Positions 1 through 7,152 of a DNA stretch of 64,000 nt are shown in pieces (position 1 is the first letter of the stretch; each line of letters begins with the position of its first letter). Made by a program: the position numbers and the translations under genes. The notes beneath the pieces are model-generated. The model worked only from the letters and a program-made list of their open reading frames with translations. It did not search any database and was not told the DNA's origin. The stretch comes from Pontiella agarivorans (lineage in GTDB: Bacteria > Verrucomicrobiota > Kiritimatiellia > Kiritimatiellales > Pontiellaceae): positions 1 to 64,000 of the forward strand of contig NZ_JARVCO010000004.1 of the NCBI RefSeq assembly GCF_034531395.1. The letters are read 5' to 3'.

Positions 1-3000
1 ACTTCCCAGCCGTCCGGAAGTCCATCCGTATCCGTGTCCGCATCGAGCGGATCCGTACCCCGAATAAATTCATCGGAGTTTGAAAGCCCGTCACCATCCA
101 GATCCGCAGCGGAAGGGATCTGCAACGGATCAAGTCCCGCATCCAGCTCCCAGTCATCCGGAAGACCATCTGTATCCGTATCCGCCAGCTCGGGGGAAGT
201 TCCGGCGGAAAACTCCGCGGCATTATCCAGGCCATCGCCGTCGGGGTCCGCCGTCGGCTGTGCATCGACCCCATAGAGACCATATCCGCCGGCCCACATG
301 TCCATCGGCGTAATTTCCAGCATGTCCGTATAGACCGTTGATCCTTCTGCCGATATGGCAAGCCGCACATAAATATTTGAAAGAAAAACATCACTGAACC
401 AGTTCGTGACGGATTCGAATCCATTCTCCAAAACGCCATATTCCTCAACCGAACCGCCGCCCTGCGACCATTCCACGAAATAATCCAGCCCCGAAGTTCC
501 GGTATCTGAACGACGAAGGTAAACATACCCCACCCGATTCGATCCCCCCTGATCGGCGACTACAAAGAACGGAACCCAACCCGCATCGGCCGGATTGACC
601 GGATCTCCATTCACGGCAAATTCATAAAGGTCTGTCCGACCGTCAGCATCGGCATCGCCGAGCATATTGGTCGTCAGCGGATCGAGAGCAAACTGAATCT
701 CCCAAACATCCGGTAATACATCCCCGTCGGAATCATCATTCCAGGGATCCGTGCCATAGAGCGATACCTCCTCACCGTCGGACAGGCCGTCATCGTCACC
801 GTCCGGATCGAACGGATCCGTGCCTGCAGCGAACTCCTCAAGACAGGTCAGCCCATCCTCATCCATATCCAGCGAGGCCTCATCAACCCATGGATCAAGA
901 CCGGTCTCCACCTCCCAGAGATCCGGGAGCTGATCGTTATCGCTGTCAGCCGAAACCGGGCTGGTTCCATAAACTTCGATTTCATCTCCGTCTGTCAGAC
1001 CGTCTTCATCTGTATCCTGAATATGCGGACTGGTTCCATGTACATTAACTTCGTCACCATCCAGCAGACCATCGCCGTCTCCGTCCGGATCAAGCGGATC
1101 TGTTTTTTTCACCAGCGCAACGCTGAACTGCCGGCCCGCATCAATCGAGCATGCAAATTTAGCTCTTTCCGGCACATCAGGCAGTCCATAGAACGGATTG
1201 CCCCAGGAAATCACCTGTCCGTCATCCTGAATGGCGAGGCTGTGGTATTTCCCTGCTGCAATAGCAGTTACGTTGGTCAGTCCGGCGGGCACGCTCGACT
1301 GTCCGAAATTATCCAGTCCCCAGGCCACCACACGACCATCCTGCAAGAGAGCAAGACTGTGTCCGCCGCCTGCAGCAACAGCAACCGCATTGGAAACCGA
1401 CGCCGGCCCATCACATGCTCCGTCGGCATTGTCTCCCCAGGCCACCACACGACCATTCTGCAACAGAGCAAGATTATGATTATCTCCGGCAGAAATGGCG
1501 GATACATTCTGCGCAGAAAGCGGAATTTCCAACTGACCGCATGAATTATCCCCCCAGGCCATCACAGAAAGATTTGAGGTTAATGCAAGACTATGCGCAG
1601 CCCCCCCGGCCGTAAATGTGATATTTGTTGCAGACAACGGCACATTGCATTGGCTGGAATCATTATTCCCCCACGCGGCAACGGTACCGTCCGAACACAC
1701 TGCCAGACTGTGCGCCTCCCCGGCAGCAATGGAAACAATATTGGAAATGCCCGTAGGAATGGAAGACTGTCCATGTAAATCATCTCCCCATCCAGCCAAA
1801 CCAGCGCCGGACAATCCGATGCCGTGCATTCCACCGGCCGCAATATCAACAACACTCTGAAAATGAGCAGGAATAACGGTCTGTCGGTAATAGTTATCAC
1901 CCCAGGCGACAACATTCACCACTTCTTCATAATCGGAAAGGCCATCGGAATCGGAATCAGGATTGTTCAGATCGGTTCCCAGATTAAATTCCTGAAGGGC
2001 AGACAGCCCGTCACCATCCGCATCGCCATCCGAGACCGAAGGATCCGTTCCAAGCTTCCATTCATTGGCATTGCTCAATCCGTCACCATCGGAATCCGCT
2101 TCAGAGGCCGCATCCGCTCCGTATAAACCAAACGAACCTGCCCACACCTCCAATGCGGAAATTTCAAGAACAGAGGAAAAAACCGTATTACTGCCGCCTT
2201 CAACTGACAGCCGCACAAACAGATTGGACGAAATGAGCCGAGAGATCCGGTTGCTCACCCGTTCAAAGCCATTCCCGAGATCCATGATCCCGGACACAGA
2301 CACACCGGCATTGGTCCAGACATTCCCCTCCGACCATTCCACTCTATAGCTCAGCACCTGCGCTGCGCCCACACGCCGAACATGAAGATACTCCACCCGA
2401 TTTGTGCCGCTTTCATAGATAACCTGATAGTAGGGCTCCATACCGGCATCCACAGCGTTGGTGGGATCGCCCCCCATGGCGAATTCATACAGGTCCGGTG
2501 CACCATCCGCATCCGCATCCGCCAGCGCATTGGTGCTTAACGGATTAAGCTGATACGCTATTTCCCAGCCGTCCGGCATCAAATCGCCGTCCGAATCGGC
2601 AGAAAAAGGATCCGTGCCGGCCTGGTATTCCTGCATATTGGAAAGTCCGTCCAGATCCGGATCATCTCCCGCATTATCCACCATCGGATCCGTCCCGTTT
2701 ACCACCTCCCACAAATCAGGCAACCCGTCTGAATCACTGTCGGGGTCTCGCGGCGACGTTCCCAGCACAAGCTCATTACTGTTAAGCAAGCCGTCCCCGT
2801 CCGCATCTATCGAAAAATGAGCCTCGATGACTTTATCTTCATCCATCACGACATTTGTAACAGCGGATTCATACCCGCCCGTCACGCTGCCGGTCCATTC
2901 CGTAAAAAGCCAGCCGGCGTCGGGAACTGCTTCCAGCACCAGATTGGTCCCGGCATCATACCAGCCATTGGTCTGATTCACAGAACCGCCGCCAGACGCA

Positions 3001-3902
3001 GAAACCGTTAACTGGAACTGCCCTGATAAAACGGCCGCGACCCTAAATCCCACCAAAGAATGCTCTATCTCGGGGGCAAATGCATTGTGACGGTTACCGG
3101 CGGTCATGTGGGAACTGTTGTCTTCGTAAGAACCCGCACGGATCACCCGTCCTTCGTCCATAACATCAAGCGTGCCGTCATGAGCACTCTCCATCCACTC
3201 CCAGATATTGCCGTTCATATCATAGGTTCCGTTCTGCTCCGGCGCTCCGGTCCCCCCCGGCCACATATAGTCGGGGCCCTCTTTGACGAAAAACTTATCA
3301 AAATGATTTTCTTCGGTATTCCACTGCCAATCGGCATAGTTCCAGCCGTTTGTACCTCGCGGCGGAGCAGCATCTGTTCCGCTGCTGTACTGCGTGTAGT
3401 CCCCACTGTTATCCGGGTTATAATAAGCGGCCTTATACCATTCATCCTCCGTCGGCAGCACATAGACAACCGGATAAGCAACCGCTGAACGATTGACAGC
3501 AACCAGCACCCCGTTGGTATCGAACTGATATGCACCGGAATATGCATCCCCGCTCGTCAGCCAATTGGCAAACCGGGCCGCTTCATACCAGGAGACATAA
3601 CTCGCCGGAGCCCCGGAACCACAGTTCCGGACACCGTCGTTCCAATAATCTTCCCCGCCATCTGCAATGCGGGGATCGGCAGCGCAGGCATTCATAAACT
3701 GATCGACCGACACCTCGTGCAGACCGATTCGGTATTCATAATCCACCGCACCGAAACCGGAGTTATCCGCAGGATTGTTCGTCATCCCGATAACAGCAAA
3801 TTCGATGGAGAACTGGTTGGTTCCCGTTCCGAATACAGCAGCAACAGCCTGCATCGCAAAAAAGACTGCGCATATCAACGCAAGTTGAAATGTGAACTTC
3901 AC
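1..3902 (-). CDS. Secreted SUMF1-like / InlB / TSP3 / RCC1 mosaic protein (3' end outside window)
   Basis: Continuous minus-strand frame that runs off the left edge; at least 1300 residues are present. I place the start at the GTG ending at 3902, behind GAGGGG with an 8-base spacer, followed by a signal peptide of about 22 residues. Domains in order: a SUMF1/formylglycine-enzyme-like fold (about 25-265, with the GNIWEW and GFRVA motifs); an InlB-B/Listeria-Bacteroides-like repeat (about 270-340); TSP3 calcium repeats of the DxDxDGL type; a GGDPTN module; more TSP3; seven AWG-type RCC1 repeats of about 39 residues (bases about 1920-1110), enough for a seven-bladed propeller; TSP3; a second GGDPTN-like module; TSP3. 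The catalytic Cys pair of true formylglycine-generating enzymes is not seen: the RAGSYEDNSSH stretch has none. A lectin-like role is therefore more likely than sulfatase activation. Extracellular or surface location is inferred; the function is unknown. Confidence 0.8.
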   Translation of the reverse strand, partial: MKFTFQLALICAVFFAMQAVAAVFGTGTNQFSIEFAVIGMTNNPADNSGFGAVDYEYRIGLHEVSVDQFMNACAADPRIADGGEDYWNDGVRNCGSGAPASYVSWYEAARFANWLTSGDAYSGAYQFDTNGVLVAVNRSAVAYPVVYVLPTEDEWYKAAYYNPDNSGDYTQYSSGTDAAPPRGTNGWNYADWQWNTEENHFDKFFVKEGPDYMWPGGTGAPEQNGTYDMNGNIWEWMESAHDGTLDVMDEGRVIRAGSYEDNSSHMTAGNRHNAFAPEIEHSLVGFRVAAVLSGQFQLTVSASGGGSVNQTNGWYDAGTNLVLEAVPDAGWLFTEWTGSVTGGYESAVTNVVMDEDKVIEAHFSIDADGDGLLNSNELVLGTSPRDPDSDSDGLPDLWEVVNGTDPMVDNAGDDPDLDGLSNMQEYQAGTDPFSADSDGDLMPDGWEIAYQLNPLSTNALADADADGAPDLYEFAMGGDPTNAVDAGMEPYYQVIYESGTNRVEYLHVRRVGAAQVLSYRVEWSEGNVWTNAGVSVSGIMDLGNGFERVSNRISRLISSNLFVRLSVEGGSNTVFSSVLEISALEVWAGSFGLYGADAASEADSDGDGLSNANEWKLGTDPSVSDGDADGDGLSALQEFNLGTDLNNPDSDSDGLSDYEEVVNVVAWGDNYYRQTVIPAHFQSVVDIAAGGMHGIGLSGAGLAGWGDDLHGQSSIPTGISNIVSIAAGEAHSLAVCSDGTVAAWGNNDSSQCNVPLSATNITFTAGGAAHSLALTSNLSVMAWGDNSCGQLEIPLSAQNVSAISAGDNHNLALLQNGRVVAWGDNADGACDGPASVSNAVAVAAGGGHSLALLQDGRVVAWGLDNFGQSSVPAGLTNVTAIAAGKYHSLAIQDDGQVISWGNPFYGLPDVPERAKFACSIDAGRQFSVALVKKTDPLDPDGDGDGLLDGDEVNVHGTSPHIQDTDEDGLTDGDEIEVYGTSPVSADSDNDQLPDLWEVETGLDPWVDEASLDMDEDGLTCLEEFAAGTDPFDPDGDDDGLSDGEEVSLYGTDPWNDDSDGDVLPDVWEIQFALDPLTTNMLGDADADGRTDLYEFAVNGDPVNPADAGWVPFFVVADQGGSNRVGYVYLRRSDTGTSGLDYFVEWSQGGGSVEEYGVLENGFESVTNWFSDVFLSNIYVRLAISAEGSTVYTDMLEITPMDMWAGGYGLYGVDAQPTADPDGDGLDNAAEFSAGTSPELADTDTDGLPDDWELDAGLDPLQIPSAADLDGDGLSNSDEFIRGTDPLDADTDTDGLPDGWE

Positions 3903-3928
3903 CGTCGATACCCCTCAAATAATCAGTC

Positions 3929-5098
3929 TTAAAGTCCCAGCATCTGCGGATGCAGTCCCCGACCGGCAAGATCTTTCTGAATTTCGTTCATATAGACCGA
4001 ATTCATGACGATCACCACATCCGGCTTATACTCTTCCAGAAAGTCGGGACCCACATACTGTTTTCCAATGCCCGGAATAAAGTTCCCCTGCATATGCGGA
4101 TTGATATCACAGACATGCTCAATCACATCAAGGTCCGCAAACTGCGTAAGGAATCCGACCGATTTAGAGCCGCCGCCCCAGACCACGACCTTTTTCCCTT
4201 CCGCTTTAAACCCGGAAAGCCGCTCGCGCCATTCACCGAGCTGAATATTGATCTGTTCAACAAAATGTTTTGTTTTTGCCTTCAGTTCCTCGATGGATTC
4301 TTCCAAGGGATGGACCTTTTCTGAAATACCGTCCGCCGCTTTTGCCTCGATAAACAGATACTGCTTATCGTATTCAAGATACATATCGAGCACTTCGAAG
4401 CCCGTCTGACGGAACAGGCGGGCCAGTGATCCCGGACTGAAATAAGTACAGTGTTCATAGAAGATATCCCAAAAGGCCTGAATATCGAGAATACGAACAA
4501 TACTCGGCACCTCGAAGAATAGAACCGGATCGGCCTCTTTGATCGATGACTTCACCGTTTCCATGAACCCCTTGGTATCATGTATATGCTCCATAGTATG
4601 GCGGCATGTAATAAGGTCGGCCTGAAGATCGCCATGTTTATCAGAATAGAACTCCTTGATAAAACGAACGCCTTCGACCTCTTCCCCGCGCCCCGGAACG
4701 TAGGCCGGATCAATCCCGACACCCCGGTTGTTTCCAAGCTTGCTCAGCAGCCGGATAAAGTCCCCTTTACCGCAGCCGATCTCAATAACCTGCTTGTTGC
4801 GGATATCGTAGCGGTCAATGACCCGGTTTGTAACTTCGGTGATGAATTTTACAAACGTCGGCGAAAATCCCTGCTGATCCTCGTAGCCCTGCGTGTAGTA
4901 ATCAATCGAGGTATCAAACTCGCCGTTAAAAATAAACCCGCAGGAATTGCAGAAGGTCAGCACAATATCCTTACGGGGAATTGCCAGCGCCTCTTCGCGG
5001 TTTTTGATCGTTACGAGGCTCTGCGTCGGCGCATTCGGAATCGTAAAAAATTCCTCCAGATCCTTTTTTCCGCAGTTGGGACACGCTGTATGTTTCAT
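3929..5098 (-). CDS. Sugar C-methyltransferase (zinc-binding, SAM-dependent)
   Basis: 389 residues. The N-terminus carries a CPNCG and a CNSCG pair, the zinc-binding domain of the Methyltransf_13 family. The SAM motif VIEIGCGKGDF follows at about residue 105, and the C-terminus has a second Rossmann-like part with VVWGGGSKSVGF (Methyltransf_14). This three-part layout is that of NDP-hexose C-methyltransferases such as TylCIII/NovU, which methylate a sugar-nucleotide carbon next to a keto group. The ATG at 5098 overlaps the stop of the upstream epimerase gene as ATGA and has GGAG eight bases upstream; a GTG nine bases earlier is less likely. With the neighbouring SDR gene it probably makes a branched or methylated sugar for the exopolysaccharide. 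The exact substrate cannot be read from sequence. Confidence 0.82.
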   Translation of the reverse strand: MKHTACPNCGKKDLEEFFTIPNAPTQSLVTIKNREEALAIPRKDIVLTFCNSCGFIFNGEFDTSIDYYTQGYEDQQGFSPTFVKFITEVTNRVIDRYDIRNKQVIEIGCGKGDFIRLLSKLGNNRGVGIDPAYVPGRGEEVEGVRFIKEFYSDKHGDLQADLITCRHTMEHIHDTKGFMETVKSSIKEADPVLFFEVPSIVRILDIQAFWDIFYEHCTYFSPGSLARLFRQTGFEVLDMYLEYDKQYLFIEAKAADGISEKVHPLEESIEELKAKTKHFVEQINIQLGEWRERLSGFKAEGKKVVVWGGGSKSVGFLTQFADLDVIEHVCDINPHMQGNFIPGIGKQYVGPDFLEEYKPDVVIVMNSVYMNEIQKDLAGRGLHPQMLGL

Positions 5099-6141
5099 CG
5101 GACCCACTCCAGATTTTTATTCAGCCGCCCCTGTTCCATGTGACGCGCCAGCACCCGGAGGCGAATGAACTGGGATGTCCGGAACTCCGGATCGTTGAAT
5201 TCCATGGCCTCAAGATTATCCTTCAGTTCACAGATCGTACTTTCCAGATCGCACTGCGGCTGATGATCGGGAGCAAGCTTTTTGAACAGGTCGAAGTTTA
5301 CGCGATACGAACGTTTATCCGGCGGCGCATCCGGATTCGTGCTGACTCTGGCATCGGGAATCTGTACAGCCACGGCATCAGCCAGCGGCTTGATCTGATT
5401 ATTCCACTCATTGGAACCGGTATTCACCGCCAGAAAGGCCCCGCCGTTTTCCGGTTCCCGGATGGCTCCCCATTCAAATGCCCTCGCCATATCCTTGGTA
5501 TTGATCATCGGACGCCACGGCGTGCCGTCGCTGAGAATACCGATCTCTTTGTTGACCAGTGCTCCGGCCACAAAATCATTGAGCACCAGATCCAGACGCA
5601 ACCGACTCGTAAAACCGCAGGCGGTCGCAAAACGCAGACAAGTGACCGTAAATCCGTCGCCGGCCAGCGGTTCGAGTTCTTTTTCCGCCGCCACTTTGGA
5701 GCGCGCATAGGCCGTCAGAGGATTAAGCTCATCGTCCTCTTTCTTTGCATATTCACTCGCCGCGCCATACATACTGCAACTCGAAGCATAAACAAAATTT
5801 TTCACTCCGGCCTGCTTGCACATTTTCGCCAGGCGGACCGCGGCGCGATAGTTCACATCCATGGTAACCTCTTCAAACTCGTTGCCCATGGGATCGTTTG
5901 AAATCGCGGCCAGGTCGACCACCGCATCGACACCGCTCAACAGTTCTTCGGGAAATGTACGGACATCGCCGTAAATCTGTTTATTCAACAGGGTCTCAGG
6001 AGAATAAGCCGCATTGCTCAGACTGTGCGCAAAATATCCGATATCAAAACCGATCAGTTCCGCATCCGGCAAACTCCCCCGGAATTGTTCCGCCACACTC
6101 GGACCGATATAGCCCAGATTACCCACAATAATAATTCTCAT
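5095..6141 (-). CDS. NAD-dependent sugar epimerase/dehydratase (extended SDR)
   Basis: 348 residues. The N-terminal nucleotide-binding motif is GNLGYIG. An SSCSMYG strand precedes the catalytic YARSK (YxxxK), as in extended short-chain dehydrogenases acting on sugar nucleotides. Length is normal for the family. It overlaps the downstream methyltransferase gene by four bases (ATGA), so the pair is probably translationally coupled, and both enzymes likely act on the same nucleotide sugar. It could be an epimerase, dehydratase or 4-ketoreductase; the sequence alone does not decide. Confidence 0.85.
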   Translation of the reverse strand: MRIIIVGNLGYIGPSVAEQFRGSLPDAELIGFDIGYFAHSLSNAAYSPETLLNKQIYGDVRTFPEELLSGVDAVVDLAAISNDPMGNEFEEVTMDVNYRAAVRLAKMCKQAGVKNFVYASSCSMYGAASEYAKKEDDELNPLTAYARSKVAAEKELEPLAGDGFTVTCLRFATACGFTSRLRLDLVLNDFVAGALVNKEIGILSDGTPWRPMINTKDMARAFEWGAIREPENGGAFLAVNTGSNEWNNQIKPLADAVAVQIPDARVSTNPDAPPDKRSYRVNFDLFKKLAPDHQPQCDLESTICELKDNLEAMEFNDPEFRTSQFIRLRVLARHMEQGRLNKNLEWVR

Positions 6142-6159
6142 TTTTTCTCTCCTGTTTCC

Positions 6160-7152
6160 TTATAAAACAACTCTGTAACTGCGCATATAAATCAGCAATA
6201 AAATACAGCCGATTATAGTTCCTAACACATTATATGCCAAGTCCGTCAGACACGGCACCCGACCTTCAACAAAACGCTGGCTAAACTCAAAAAAGGCGCT
6301 GATTAGCGCCCCCGCAAACAACGGCAGAGAGAATACGGACAGGGCCCTGTGCTTTTGTATGCTTACTGGAAAAGAAAAAAAGAAAAGAAACGCCAATGGG
6401 ATAAACCCCGCAATATTCGCAATAACGTCATGTCCGTTGTAAACAGAATCATGGCTAACAAACAGATTCCGATAACGCAGCGACTTCAAAGCCCGCCCTT
6501 TTTCACAGTACGCATAGACAGAACTTTCCGGAAATTCCCCGCCGATTGCATCACCGATTTCTTCAGCGGTCAGTACGCGGTTATACACCGCAACCCGGGC
6601 AACCTCCCCAGTCCACGGACGCCCTCCGGGAATCTCATCTCCGATCGCGAACATATGATTTCGTCCCCAGTTATCAAACGTGCCGCCGTTAAAGGGGGAT
6701 TCGCTGTAAAACTCACCATCCACAAACAGGCGGCTAACTGCTCCGTCGTATGTCAGCACCAGGCACAGCTGTTTCCCTGCAGTAAAAATGCCGGGAACTA
6801 CAAGATGAGGATTCATCCCGTTATGATCTGTTGTCGTTGTACGCAACCGGAACACCAAATCCCTCCCGGCCTGACCCACCATAAAATTCTGATGCAGTAT
6901 ATCGCGCGAATAAGTAACAATCCGGGCCGGACCCGCCTGCATTACGTTCCCCGGCTTGAGCTGAATCAACAGACTCAGCTCATCGACCTCTCTCAGATGC
7001 TCCCGAAACAGAACAGCAGCCCGACGATCTTCAAGCGCCGAATTGCGCGAGGAATATTGTAAGCCTGGAATCAGCCGAAACGGCTTGAAGGCAAAAAAAA
7101 CAAGTCCCGAAAGATAACTTATAAGAAGGAATCTGAAAAACAGAGCCCTCAT
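6160..7152 (-). CDS. LamG-VanZ fusion membrane protein
   Basis: 330 residues. A first membrane segment (about 5-22) is followed by an extracytoplasmic concanavalin/LamG-like domain (about 60-215) with the family pattern of an SRLFVDGEFY strand and a W-G-x-VARVAVYNRVLTAEEI end. The C-terminal 100 residues hold three hydrophobic segments resembling VanZ, beginning with the HDVIANIAGFIPLAFL motif. The start codon overlaps the stop of the NRPS-like gene (TAATG), so the two are coupled. VanZ-like proteins occur in many exopolysaccharide loci, but their job there is not settled. The LamG part would place a glycan-binding surface outside the membrane; that role is inferred. Confidence 0.8.
   Translation of the reverse strand: MRALFFRFLLISYLSGLVFFAFKPFRLIPGLQYSSRNSALEDRRAAVLFREHLREVDELSLLIQLKPGNVMQAGPARIVTYSRDILHQNFMVGQAGRDLVFRLRTTTTDHNGMNPHLVVPGIFTAGKQLCLVLTYDGAVSRLFVDGEFYSESPFNGGTFDNWGRNHMFAIGDEIPGGRPWTGEVARVAVYNRVLTAEEIGDAIGGEFPESSVYAYCEKGRALKSLRYRNLFVSHDSVYNGHDVIANIAGFIPLAFLFFFSFPVSIQKHRALSVFSLPLFAGALISAFFEFSQRFVEGRVPCLTDLAYNVLGTIIGCILLLIYMRSYRVVL

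Noticed and set aside
1-2900. Regular repeats suggestive of a CRISPR or tandem DNA repeat
   Set aside because: The repeats translate in one frame into TSP3 calcium loops and RCC1 repeats; DNA units vary and have no constant repeat/spacer pattern.
3010-3840. Formylglycine-generating enzyme that could activate the sulfatase
   Set aside because: The fold is SUMF1-like, but the catalytic Cys pair is absent in the visible sequence.
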